Origin: Dermatemys mawii
Lineage: Eukaryota; Chordata; Testudines; Dermatemydidae
NCBI GenBank assembly: GCA_007922305.1
Contig: ML677364.1
Coordinates: forward strand, 13,735,840-13,799,839
Direction: 5' to 3'
Length of the DNA stretch: 64,000 nucleotides
The translations under genes were made by a program, and so were the position numbers. Position 1 is the first letter of the stretch. Each line of letters starts with the position of its first letter. This document shows, piece after piece, positions 46,385 to 57,520 of this stretch. The notes under the pieces are model-generated. The model was not told the DNA's origin, did no database searches, and saw only the letters and a list, made by a program, of their open reading frames with translations.

Positions 46385-46477
46385 CAGATTTGGCACCTAT
46401 GACCTGCAATGTACAGGAGGTCAGATAAGATTATCATGATGGCCCCTTCTGGCCTTAAAGCCTATGGGTCTGTGAGG
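46385..46477 (+). mobile_element. CR1 3' tail fragment
   Basis: ACCTATGACCTGCAATGTAC, then GAGGTCAGATAAGATTATCA and TGATGGCCCCTTCTGGCC, then AAAGCCTATGGGTCTGTGAG: a CR1 3' end of a subfamily different from 54672-54745. Confidence 0.8.
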
Positions 46478-47135
46478 ACTGTATTTGCAAATGTTCGAGT
46501 GTGACCTGGCTTGTGAGTAGAGGCCAGATTTTGCAATTACACAGTCATCTTCCAAAAGTAAAAGAAAGTTTTTTTAAAAAAGGTGGGGGGGTTTTTGTTT
46601 TTCTTTTTAAAAAGGGGTTGCAACTGTAGAGAGAATGGACTGGTGCAAAATCAGCTACAGTTGTGAGTGAATAGTTGTGGATCCTGTTGAAGTCCAACTC
46701 CCACTGAAGTCAATTGGAGATAGGTCAAATCCTTAATGGCAAAAGTGACATTTGTGAAAACCATTTTATTGGTAAGGGTGAAGTAGTAAAAAGAGGGTGC
46801 ACCTGATGAGTCAGTTAGTTTCAATCCATCTCTCATGAACTATTCTATAGAATTATTATTATTTAGTTGTATTACCTAGCACTTAGATGCCCTACTGATG
46901 GACCAAGGCCCAGATCCACAAAGATATTTAAAAACTTACGTCCCATGAGTTTGAGGATCCAGGCCCAAAACCCCATGGCTGGTGCTATACAACACAGAAC
47001 AAAAAGACTATCCTTGCCTCAAACACTTTACAATCAAAGTATGAAATATGGAATGAACCTTCAGGGTTACAAGGTTTTCTCAAATCGACTCTTAAAATCT
47101 GTAGAATTGAATGGAGAATGAATTTCCTGCTATAG
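46478..47135. other. Non-coding, one dispersed motif
   Basis: A G/T and A homopolymer patch at 46568-46620; AACTCCCACTGAAGTCAATTGG near 46690-46711 is a copy of the dispersed motif. Confidence 0.45.
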
Positions 47136-47464
47136 CAAGGATTGGCAACCTTCAGCACGTGGCCCTTCAGAGTAATCTGCTGGTGGGAAAATGTGAGACA
47201 TTTTCTTTACATTGTTGGTCTGCAGGCATAACCCCACACCGCTCCCAGTGGCTGCAGTTCACCATTCCCAGCCAATGGGAGCTGCAAGAAGCAGTGTAGG
47301 CTGCAGGGATGTGCTGGCCACCTCTTCCCGCAGCTCCCATTGGCTGGAAGCTGCAAACCACAGCTAGTGGGAGCTGTGGGGGCCCAGACTGCGCACATGC
47401 AATATTTTGTGGCCCACCAGCGACATACCCGGATGGGCTGTGTGCTGAAGGTTGCCAACCTCCA
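47136..47464. mobile_element. Non-autonomous hAT element
   Basis: The left end CAAGGATTGGCAACCTTCAG and right end GCTGAAGGTTGCCAACCTCC are inverted repeats. The interior contains CAATGGGAGCTGC palindromic pieces and TCTTCCCGCAGCTCCCATTG, shared with the fragment at 39765-39939. Target duplication is unclear (6 of 8 at best). Confidence 0.75.
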
Positions 47465-49248
47465 TTCTATAAGTTTTTTTCAGGCACCATATAGAATTCT
47501 ATAGCATGGATATGATTCTATTGGATCCAAAAAAAAGATACAGAAAAAAATTGCTCTCTGTTAAATGCTACAGACATTTCCCATAAAAAACTATTGTGGG
47601 AATAGAACCAGGCTCAGAGGCATCCGTGTAGCTAATTTGTCTCTACCCCACTTCACCTAGCTCTTGTCTGTCCTGTGCTTTAGGTTTTTTCTTGTGTGGG
47701 ATAAGCACATGTTACTGCTCAGTGCCAAACAGCTACAAATTATTGCCCAGGGAATGTTTTTAATCTGCCTGCCATGCATGGGATGGCTGGTCTAATGAAT
47801 CAATGCAAGTTAGCTGGTGTCTGTTGGTTGCCTTGTACAGGCAGTAGTGGGAACAGTTTGTCATGATAAGTTTTGAGGCTGTAGTTACCTCTTGCCCCTG
47901 CGCATCTGTTTGGAAGTTCTGCCTTGGATACATATTCAGAAATGGCCAGATATTTACAAGTTTTAAGCATCTGCCTGATCTCTTTTCCCCTACCCTTTTA
48001 TTCACAATTTGTTTGCAAATTGATCTACATCCGCCAGTAACCGCCAGTGTAAAGTCTAAAGGAATATGGAATCAGTCCTCTTGGAGGAGTCTCTAGATAT
48101 GATGGAAATATTCACTAACACTGCTATAATAACCTGCCTATTGCCCCCTTAATCTGTTCTCTCTGAGATAAAAATTCCGCGGTTGCTAAGAAAAACACTA
48201 AAGGACAGGGATATACCTTCGAAGAAAGTAATTGACATGGGCAATGTTCTTTTTATTGATGTAACTAATAATCCCTAATACAGTGTATACTAAAAATCCT
48301 AAATAAAACACAAAATCCCTTGTTGCAAGTTAAAGAGAACTTACACTACAATAGCATATAGTTTAAATGATTCTAAGCAAAGCAATTTGCTGTAAGTGGC
48401 CAGTTTACACAGATAAAATACAATTAAAATACACACACACACATTTCAAGCATACTCATACTAATCTTATTTATACTATCCTGTCCTATACTTTCCCTAA
48501 ACTATCATTAAAATAATATTAAGCTTACTCTATCAATCCATTGCTGTTTTCTTTTACAAATCACTGTTATTGCTGTTCAGTTCCTTGTCAGTCAGCTCTG
48601 CTCCACTTCAGCTTTCTTTTCTCCCTCTGCAGCAGTTTTTCTTTGGCTTCTCTTGTTGGCTTCTGGGCTCTCCCTGCAACCTCTCTCCTTCCGACACAAA
48701 CTCTGACCTCCAAAACTGTTGCTGGCAGTTCTTTCTTTATACACCTTTCTATTCTTAGCTACAGTTACCTCACTCACACATCTCAGTCTTGACCATGATC
48801 TCAGAGTTCTGATTGACAGCTCTGACCTTGAAAACAAGTTGTGACCGGTATGAGTAGGTTCTGGCCAGCTAACTTCTCACCTAACTGACCTTTCTGTCAT
48901 CCTTTACTGCACATGCTCAGTAGCCACCAGTCTTGCACATGCTCACTGTTGTAATTTATCTGAGAAATATGATTTTGTCAGTCCACACACATGCACACAT
49001 ACTTGGTTCTTTGCCAGACACCATTTAAGAAATCCTAGGTTTTCCCTGAACATGCTTAGGATCTGCACATCCATCTAAGGGTGGAGTGATTTTTGCTTAT
49101 TAGGAATAGAGATCAGAATATCAAAGTAGAGATTGGAGAATTTTCTCTAGTAATAATGGGAGAGGGAAATTTTGCAAATATTTTGTGTGAGAACATGCAA
49201 AAAAATTTCAGGGTACAAGAAGACAAAATGAACGATATCCTTCCCCTA
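47465..49248. other. Non-coding, nothing firmly recognised
   Basis: Includes a pyrimidine-rich stretch (48560-48760) and a short (CA)n near 48433-48444. GCACATGCTCA occurs at about 48909 and 48936. It could hold an LTR-like repeat but I see no ends. Confidence 0.35.
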
Positions 49249-49345
49249 TCATAGAATCACAGAATTGTAGAACTGGAAGGGACCTCAAGAGGCCATTTAG
49301 TCCAGTCCCCTACACTCATGGAAGGACTAAGTATTATCTATCTCC
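49249..49345 (-). mobile_element. CR1 3' tail fragment
   Basis: TCATAGAATCACAGAATTGT, then AACTGGAAGGGACCTCAAGA, then CAGTCCCCTACACTCATGG: the complement of a CR1 3' end such as 54660-54735. Confidence 0.85.
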
Positions 49346-49564
49346 CCTTCTTTTATTTTAAGTCTGAGTCCCACATTAGCAGTACACAAGATGGTGGGTT
49401 GTGTAAGGCTTCTCAGTGGTGGCAGTAGAAGCCCCATAGCTTGTAAAGACTACCTCAAACTCTCCATATGGGTGACTGGGTTTTCCAGATATCTGTCCAG
49501 CATATACAGATTTTCAGAGATGTATTTGAGTCTAATTCCCAAATAATTAGGAAATACTGGCTCT

Positions 49565-49830
49565 CCCAGGTGTGACTATGTCAAGACTGATTCCCCACTC
49601 TGGCACTTAGACTGCAGAAGGTGGAGGATCTGCAAGGATTCTAAAAATTAATACTGGTCACTATAGGCTTTTATTAAACTCCCAAGGTTACAGCCTCTCT
49701 CTGACCTTGGATGGGTAGATGTGGCCACCACCCAAATGCAGATCAATGGTCCTGGTTTAATGTGGTTTGTGTCAAATTAAAGGTCCTATGGTTGTGTCAA
49801 AGATACAACCTATACAGATACCATCATCAA
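49565..49830 (-). repeat. LTR-retrotransposon-like turtle repeat
   Basis: TGTCAAGACTGATTCCCCAC, then TGCAGAAGGTGGAGGATCTG, then TTATTAAACTCCCAAGGTTA resembles a familiar turtle LTR-type repeat. No coding part. Strand and limits are tentative. Confidence 0.3.
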
Positions 49831-50290
49831 TATGATAGCTTTGGAAGATTATAGAAGTAATCTCAAGAATTAACACAAATAAAATAGTTTAGAACCCAAT
49901 TTAGCAACGGATATCCATATATTTGTAGGGCAAAGCTAGAAAGTTGTGGAGCTGGCTTCACAGCAAGCTGGCTTTTCAGAGAAAAGGCATTCTGCAGCAA
50001 AAGGCAAATCCTCCACCAGCCCTCTCAAAAATGTTTGCTGCTATGGAAAGATTTATTATTATGGAAGTGATCTGCAGCCACCAATTCTTATGGTTGTCCT
50101 CCCCTTCATTGAGGAATGCACAACCAATGTGTGTTGCAGCTAGGGAAGAACAGGCTGGGTGTGAACAAAATAAGAACTGAGCCAAACATCACAACTACAA
50201 TTGTACTCAAGTTATATAAATCTTCCTTCCTTATTCAGATGTTTATACCACTGTCATCACTGTGACATCAGAGAATCTATTGCATATTAC
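49831..50290. other. Non-coding, nothing recognised
   Basis: Two overlapping short frames at 49944-50180 have no family features and no splice context. Confidence 0.4.
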
Positions 50291-50292
50291 AG

Positions 50293-50463
50293 TCATAGAA
50301 TATTACGGTTGGAAGAGACCTAAAGAGGTCATCTAGCCCAACCCCCTGATTAAAGCAGGACCAACCCCAACTAAATCATCCCAGCCAGGGCTTTTTCAAG
50401 CTGGGCCTTGCAAGCCTTATGGAGGGAGATTCTACCATTTCCCTAGGTAACCCAAATAGGTTG
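50293..50463 (-). mobile_element. CR1 3' tail fragment
   Basis: TCATAGAATATTACGGTTGG, then AAGAGGTCATCTAGCCCAAC, then AACTAAATCATCCCAGCCAG: the complement of the CR1 subfamily end also present at about 41950-42075. Confidence 0.85.
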
Positions 50464-50760
50464 CAGTAAAATGATATTTAAAAAATTATGTAGAGTTTCA
50501 GTTATGCACATTCCCTTGAGCTTCAAGGTTAGCCTAGAGATTATTAGAAATCATGTTTAGCACACATTTCATGATTAGGGCTCTATTTAAAGTTAAATCT
50601 TACATAAGACCATATCTTTTAATATCTAAGAATTAGGTTAGTGAACCTCTGGCTTGTGAATTTCAACCATTGCTTGGTTGTCCTACTGTTACAATTGCTC
50701 TATTTATAACATGGAGACAAGAAAATTATTCAAAAGATATAGTTTTAATCTCAAAGAATG

Positions 50761-50940
50761 ATGGTTCTCTGGTTAAGGCACTAGACTCAGAAATCTCTAG
50801 CTCTGCATAGATTGTCTGTGTAACTTTGAGCCAAATTATTTAATCTGTGTGTGCCTCAATTCCCTCTCTGTGAAATGGGATTAGTAGTTCTTCCTTTCTC
50901 CTGGTCCTTGTCTGGCTTGTTGTTTTAGGGCTTGATTCTT
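50761..50940 (+). repeat. MIR-type SINE, head and core
   Basis: The tRNA-like head GGTTAAGGCACTAGACTCAG is followed by AGCTCTGCATAGATTGTCTG and then the core AATCTGTGTGTGCCTCAATT and CTCTCTGTGAAATGGG. It is the most complete of three MIR-type copies in the window. Confidence 0.8.
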
Positions 50941-51879
50941 CCACCCTTTTTCATGTGAGTGGTAGCTTACTCAGCAAGCTTCCGAAAAGAGCTCTGAGAC
51001 AGCTGAATTGAGACAGAACTGAAACAGAAAGCCTGATTTCTGAAGTTCTGCACAAGAACAAGAGGGTATATATATATTTTATATATATATTTATATATAG
51101 TTACAGTATCGATCTCTACATACAGTAAATGACTCATTAAAAAGCAAAGGGTCGATTGACACTAAAGTAACTGAGAGGAGAAGTTGGCCTATTGACTATA
51201 GTTGCTACTTACTCTTTAGAAAGGGCTTTGTCCCAAAAATTACTAATTGGAAAGTAGTGTTTTAGTTCTAGAATTGTTAATATGGTTTAATAATCTAAAA
51301 ATCAATTGTTCATATTTTATCGCAGTATGTATTTATGAAGTTTGAAACTATATATTTTATAGTTTTTCATTTATAATCTTTTACAGAGGCAGTTCAGCCA
51401 TCCACTATACTTTTAGTATAACTGCTGATCACTGTTTGTCTATATCAACACAGAAAGATGGATTTTTTTCCCTTTAAAATATACATGATGAAATAATATA
51501 TAAAATATGACAAATGGTTCTGTGCCTAGTCATTGTCAAAACATAATATCAATTTAAACCACTTAAAAGCTATCTGGTGTAGTAATTTAATCAATGTTGT
51601 CATTGAAATGATGTATTGGAAGTCTTTGAAAACCTTTTTTTTTAATTTTACACTTCTCTTAATTTTTAGTTCTTGGCTTGAAGTAATGAGTCATTTTTAG
51701 GATGGAATATGTTCAGAACTATGGCAGTTCTGAGGCACTCTTAGCTCAAATTTGAAGGCTTTCTAGCATCTGTGTGTCAAGACAGATTCTTCTTAGCATT
51801 CTAAAGGGTCCTAAAAATATGCTTCATATAGTCACTGTATGTACACAAAGCCATATTCTGGTCTCAGTTATTTCGGTTA
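50941..51879. other. Non-coding with AT-rich simple run
   Basis: A TATATA/ATTTATATA run at 51067-51099. Otherwise AT-rich with no coding signal. Confidence 0.45.
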
Positions 51880-52474
51880 CTGGATCAGTTGGGACTGTGT
51901 GTCTGGGGATTGTTTGAGCCTTTGTTCCCTGGATCATCCTTGATCACCTTTGATAGCCTCAATCAGCCTTGTTTGATTAACAAGGGGATAGGGCTGACCT
52001 AGGAGAGAAGGGCTTAAAAGCCAGAGATTAAGCAACCAAGGGGAGCTAGCAAACAGGGGACTCCAAACAGGGAAGTTTGAGAGGAAGTTGTAATATAATT
52101 GCTATGATTAGGAAGGGCTGCTCCTATCTCGTCCACCTGTGTCTGTATCCAGACAGACAGCCTGACCATGGGAGGTGTGCTGCCTGCCAGGGGCCCGTAT
52201 CCGTGATGATATGAAGGGACTGTTGAGGATCATCCAACCATCTGACTACTACCCCATGCTATATTCATGTGGGCACTATTGATACTGAGAGGTATGACTC
52301 TCAATGGATTCGAAGGGGGCAGGTTACCTAAGCCCACAGGTAAGTCAAGAACATGGAGACCTGGGAGAACGTTTGGAATTTGGAGGGAGGATGGACTGTT
52401 AAAACAGAGATAAAGGAGAGACAAGACAAAACTGGGGCAGGGGATCAAATCAGTATCTTATATATCTGTATACT

Positions 52475-54570
52475 AATGCAAGAAGTATGGTGAATAATCA
52501 GGAAGAACTTGAAATGCTAGCACATAAACACAACTATGGTATAGTTGGCCTCACAGAGACCTGGTTGAATAATATGCATGAGTAGAATATTGGTATAAAA
52601 GGGTACAGCTTGCTTAGGAAGGACAGGCAGGAAAAATAAGATGCTGCCTTATATATTAAAAAAGTATACACTTAGACTTAGGTTGAGATAGAAATAGACA
52701 AACTTGTTGAAAGTCTTTGGTTAAGGATAAAATGGGTAAAAACATAGGTGACATCATGGTAAGGGTCTAGTACAGATCACCTAACCAGGAAGAAGAGGTG
52801 GATGTGGCTTTTTGTAAATGGCTAACAAAATCATCCAAAGCACAGGATTTGGTGGTGATGGGGACTTCAATTACCCAGACATATACTGGGAAAATAACAA
52901 AGTAAGGCACAGATTATCCAATAAGTTCTTGGAAATGTACTGGATACATTTTTTTATTGTTCCTCCCTATTTTGGAAAATAGGGAGGAACTGGTTGAGAA
53001 TTTGAAAGTGGAAGGCAGCGTGGCTGAAAGTGATCATGAAAGGATAGAGTTCACATTTCTAAGGAATGGTAGGAGGGAGAAGAGCAAAATGAAAACAATG
53101 AATTTCAAGAAAGCAGACTTCAGATAACTCAGGGAGCTGGTAGCTAAGATATCGTGGGAAGCAAGTATAAGGGGAAAAAACAATTACAAATGGACATTAC
53201 TAAGGCCACAAGAGCAAAATATTCAACTGCATAGGAAAGACAAGAAGTATGACAAGAGACCATGGTGGCTTAACCAGGAGACCTTCAAAGATACAAAAAT
53301 AAAAGAGTCCTACAAAAAGTGGAAATTCAATCAAATTACAATCAAACTGAGAAATATAAACAAATAACACAAGTATGTAGGGACAAAATTAGAAAGGCCA
53401 AGGCACAAAACAAGATCAAACTAGATAGAGACATAAAGGGTAACAAGAAAACAGTCTACAAATTCATTAAGAGAAAGACCAAGGATAGGGTTGGGCCATT
53501 ACTCAATGAGGGCGAAAATAATAACAGAAAATATGGAAATGGCAGAGATATTTAATGACTTCTTTGTTTTGGGTTTCACCAAGAAGGTCTAATTGGACAT
53601 CTAATGTAGTGAATGCCAGTGAAAATGAGGTAGGATCAGAAGAGGCTAAAATAGGGAAAAAGCAAGTTAAAAGTTACTTGGACAAATTGGATGTTTTCAA
53701 GTCAACAGGGCCTGATGAAATGCATCCTGGAATACTCAAGGAACTGACTGTGGAGATATCTGAATCATTAGCGATTATCTTTGAAAAGGCATGGAAGACA
53801 GGAGAGATTCCAGAAGACTGGGAAAGGGCAAATATAGTGCCAATCAATAAAGAGGGAAATAAGGACAACTCAGGGAATTACAGACCAGTCATCTTAACTT
53901 CAGTACCTGGAAAAATAATGGAACAAATAATTAAGAAATCAATTTGCAAACATTTAGAAGATAATAAAGTGATAAGTAACAATCAGCATGGATTTGTAAA
54001 AAAACAAATAGTGTCAAATCAACCTGGAAAATGACTGCCTAGGAAGGAGTACTGTGGAAAGGGATATGGGGGTCATAGTGGACCAGAGGCTAAATACAAG
54101 TTAACAGTGTAATACTGTTGCAAAAAAAGCAAACATCATTCTGGGATGTATTAGCAGGAGTGTTATAAGCAAGACAAGAGAAGTAATTCTTCTGCTCTAC
54201 TCTGTGCTGATTAGGCCTCAGCTGCCACACAGTATTGTGTCCAATTCTGGGTGCCACATTTCAGAAGGGGTGTGGAAAAATTGGAGAGAGTCGAGAGAAG
54301 AGCGAGGGAAATTGTTAAAGGTCCAGAAAACATGATCTATGAGGGAAGATTAAAAAAATTGGCTTTGTTTACTCTGGAAAAGAGAAGACTAAGAGGGAAC
54401 ATGATAATGGTTTTCAAGTATGTTAAAAGTTGTTACAAAGAGGCGGGAGAAAAATTGTATTCCTTAATCTCTGAGGATAGGACAAGAGACAATGGGCTTA
54501 AATTGCAGCAAGGGAGGTTTAGGTTGGATATTAGGAAAAACTTCCTGTCACAGTGGTTTACACTGGAATA
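52475..54570 (+). pseudogene. CR1 ORF2 (endonuclease and reverse transcriptase), broken
   Basis: Domains in order. The endonuclease shows GIVGLTETWLNN at about 52535-52570 (active-site Glu) and [10 protein letters not shown] near 52860-52890, with a frameshift just before it. The linker/RT N-terminus at 53319-54034 includes [21 protein letters not shown], then LDVFKSTGPDEMHPGILKEL, GEIPEDWERANIVPI, GNYRPVILTSVPGKIMEQII and HGFVKK. At about 54025 the sequence jumps to the post-palm part (MGVIVDQRLN-like, then KLERVERRAREIVKGPENMIYE and LKLQQGRFRLDIRKNF, 54251-54571). The palm with the catalytic FADD is deleted. Stops and shifts elsewhere. It resembles ordinary CR1 proteins closely enough that a host gene is excluded. 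Confidence 0.9.
52959..52990. repeat. Perfect 15 bp hairpin with 2 nt loop
   Basis: 52959-52973 and 52976-52990 are exact reverse complements around GG, inside CR1 ORF2. Other CR1 copies do not carry such a palindrome at this place as far as I know, so it probably arose in this copy. Confidence 0.9.
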
Positions 54571-54745
54571 AATTGCCTAGGGAGAGTGTGGAGTCTCCAT
54601 CATTTGAGATTTTTAAGAGCAGGTTAGAAAAACACCTGTCTTGAATGGTCTAGATGATACTTAGTCCTGCCACAAATGCAGGGGACTGGATTAGATGATC
54701 TCTTAAGGTCCCGTCCAGTTCTATGATTCTATGATGATTCTATAT

Positions 54746-55303
54746 CGGTGTAAAGGGGAACAGAATCTCTGAGGATAAAATTTCACTTCAAGGTTAGGAT
54801 CAGCAAAAAGACAAAGATACCTCAGCCAGGTGACCAGTCCTGGCATAATTGCCTCTAAAAATACATTCCCAAGTGATTGTTTCAAGGGATTGCTCCCGTT
54901 AATCTCCCACAGTCTCAAAATGAAAGAGTGAATAGTGAGCCGAAAAGAGATAGTGAAGTGAAAAGCATAACATAAGTAACAGGGATGAAAAGTAAAAGGG
55001 AAATAGGTCTGGAAAAAAGGAGGCAGGGGAAACAGCATAAAAAAGGAAAGACAGAAAATAAAGCCAACCATAAACTTGAAAGGAAGGATAAGAAAAGGAA
55101 AATGACACCAACGTAAGGATAGAGAAAGGAAGACCAAACACTCCCCCTATGGACGATTTTCTTTACTTCATCATGATCTGGAAAGCATGTGAGGGGGTTT
55201 CAGGCACATTTTCAATAGCATGTCAGCAGATAAACTCAGCATTCATGGTTCCATTATTCCGCTAAAAACTGAAAATTATGGCCAGCAATACTGAGATGAT
55301 GAT
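54746..55303. other. Non-coding, purine-rich
   Basis: 54900-55140 is strongly A/G-rich on the plus strand, which yields overlapping minus-strand frames rich in Phe, Leu and Ser. No family features. Confidence 0.5.
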
Positions 55304-55306
55304 TTA

Positions 55307-55901
55307 GGCTAAGATTTTATCATGAATATTTTTAGTAAAAGCCACAGACGGGTCATGGGCAATAAAGAAAAATTCACAGAAGCCACAAATCTATAACTTT
55401 TACTAAAAATATGCATGACAAAATGGGGAGTTGGAGGGTCCCCACACCATCATAGGGGGCAACTTGAGTGGGGCCAGAGCCCAGAGCTGCAGGGTTTCCC
55501 CACCACCTGTGGCTCTGATCTCAGGGCACCCCTGATATCCACGGAAGTTCAGAGCTCCAGGGCACTTCCACAGTGGCTCCAAACTCTGGGGTATCCCAGC
55601 TTGCCGTGGCAGCAAGGGACTATCAGGGGCCCCTCTGCCAGCAGTGGCCAGGAGCTGCTGGGCACCCCCACCACCCATGAGGACCGGAAGCTGTGAGGCA
55701 CCCCCCCTTCCCAAGGCAGTTGGGAGCTCCCAGGGGCCCTGCTATCCACCATGACCAGTAAATCATGACTCCTGCAGTTCTCAGCCTCCACAGGTGATGG
55801 GAGGACCTTACAGCTCCCAGGAGCTATTGGCTCAAGTCACTGAGGTCTCTGGAAGTTATGGATTCTGTGACTTCTGTGACCTCCATCACAAAATTGTAGC
55901 C
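55307..55901. mobile_element. Harbinger-like MITE with TTA target duplication
   Basis: The left end GGCTAAGATTTTATCATGA and the complement of the right end, GGCTACAATTTTGTGATGG, are imperfect inverted repeats. TTA flanks both sides exactly (55304-55306, 55902-55904), the 3 bp duplication of PIF/Harbinger insertion. An internal inverted pair (ATATTTTTAGTAAAAG at 55325-55340 against CTTTTACTAAAAATAT at 55397-55412) makes a foldback near the left end. The interior is GC-rich and non-coding. Confidence 0.8.
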
Positions 55902-55904
55902 TTA

Positions 55905-57349
55905 CTGATGATAAAAACACCAACAACTTTGTTCTGTTATTTCACAGCCGATAAGTCACAGCATAAACTACATTAAATGAATGGTACACAGCCTTCATTT
56001 TTAATAATATTGTGTTGCTTTATTATGGAACTAACATTATGGTGAAGATTGTGGGAAAGTATACATTATTTTCCCATAATTATCCAGTTTATTGATTTTT
56101 TTCAACGTGTATACAGAAGAATGACATATATGTCATAGTGTGGGTAATGCTCAAACCAGATAAGGCTCAGATGACAATTGTGGACACGGGAAAAAATCAT
56201 GAGGAGCTTTCTAGTGGCCATCAATTAGACGCTTAACAGGAAACTGGTAACCCTATGGTCAGCTATGGAAAGGAAGAGGAAAAAATATGATTCAGGAGGA
56301 CTCAAGAGCTTAAGGGCCATTAAAGTGTCTAAATAACAAAGAACTTTTGACTGTCCATATATCATGATCATATAGAATAAGACCAAAACTCCTGACTTTT
56401 TATATAATTCTGTTATCACAGAAGTTCAGTTTATTCAGAAAATCCACCGATTTCTTAGTGATCTGAACTTTACTACTATTATCTATTGTTTTGTCACATG
56501 CAATGGATACTTAATTGGACTTTCCTTGAAACTGATCTGGAGGCTCCAATGGTTAAAGAAAGAAATTGCTTGCTGCTTTCTTAGGATGCATACAAGAAGT
56601 CAGTTACTCTACCTTTCATGAGGTACTGGTTCATGCACTGGCTCACAGTATGCCAAAGGATACAGTGCAAATTATTTCTGTTATTTAAATCCTTCTACCC
56701 TTGTGCCTCTTGCATGATGGCCTTCCTTACTGTTATGGAGTTAGAATAGTCAGCACCAAACCAGGATCAGAGTTCTCCTAGATCAGACTTCTCCCACCCT
56801 TTTCTTTTCATATTTTCTGGCCTTCTAAAACAAAACAAAAACAAACAAAAAATTGGTAAGTATGTTAACTGGGCATTGTATTTCTCCTTTAGTTTCTATC
56901 GTTCTTTTCCTTGAGACCTATTGGGTTTGCCTTTTGTTGGATTCTGTGGTCTGGCTGATCATCCATGCAGGCTAGTTAATTATTTCAGATTACAATATTT
57001 TGTATATCACTGTGCAGCATTTACATATTACTTGATAAGGGACTCATAAATATATTATTTATATGTATATAGCATGAGAAAGTTTAATCAAAGCACTCTA
57101 GACATTACTTCATTTCTTCCATCCCCGCTACTACCACTAGCAATGAACATAACAGCATTCATTAATATAGTATCTCACAATTCAAATTTCTCATGTATTG
57201 CTCTGTCATTTTTCAATTCCTTGAAGGAATATAAATTGAGAAACTAGAAGAAACACAGATAGCTCATGAGGGCAAGTTGCTTTTCTGGGATCGTTATATG
57301 GAAAACACTTTCTGCTGGAATGGAAGGAGAATAATGAATAATGTTCTGG
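55905..57349. other. Non-coding, nothing recognised
   Basis: AT-rich; no coding signal or named repeat. Confidence 0.45.
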
Positions 57350-57520
57350 TGACAGATAATAATATCCTTCAATATCCTGAACAACCATCATGGAATTAAG
57401 ATAAACTTTATGGAGTTAAACTAAACCTTATTGAATTAGGATTAAGACCTCTGGGGTACATTGCATTAAAAATGCAACTGTGTATGTGTTGTTGTGGCAT
57501 CTAGTAGAAAGGAATGATGA
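57350..57520 (+). repeat. LTR-like direct repeat, left copy
   Basis: Shares with 58580-58785, in the same orientation and order, the blocks ATCCTG.ACAAAC, AAGATAAACTTT, TTAAACCTTATT, ACATT...TTAAAA.T.CAA and TGTGTA.GTGTT.TTGTG, then CTAGTAG.AAGG. It lacks the downstream AATAAA part that the right copy has. Most simply it is a truncated 5' LTR. Confidence 0.5.

Larger units (their letters stand above)
51880..54745 (+). mobile_element. Long CR1 LINE with internal deletion
   Basis: From about 52140 the sequence is clearly CR1: the ORF2 start (YTNARSMVNNQEELEML-like at 52475), endonuclease, linker, RT N-terminus, post-RT region and a 3' end with GGGGACTGGATTAGATGATC and terminal TTCTATGATTCTATGATG. 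Most of ORF1 and the RT palm are missing. 51880-52140, with GGGCTTAAAAGCCAGAG and GCTAGCAAACAGGGGAC, may be its 5' untranslated part, since a similar block lies at 58966-59055 in reverse; that portion is inference. Confidence 0.85.

Noticed and set aside
45662..46439. Cluster of overlapping frames as a proline-rich gene
   Set aside because: Skewed CT/GA composition with no splice sites, domain or codon signal.
53319..54571. Plus-strand frames up to 159 codons as host genes
   Set aside because: They match CR1 ORF2 blocks in order and end in a CR1 3' tail.
54721..55141. Phe/Leu-rich minus-strand frame resembling a membrane protein
   Set aside because: It reflects an A/G-rich plus strand; no start context, homology or conserved pattern.
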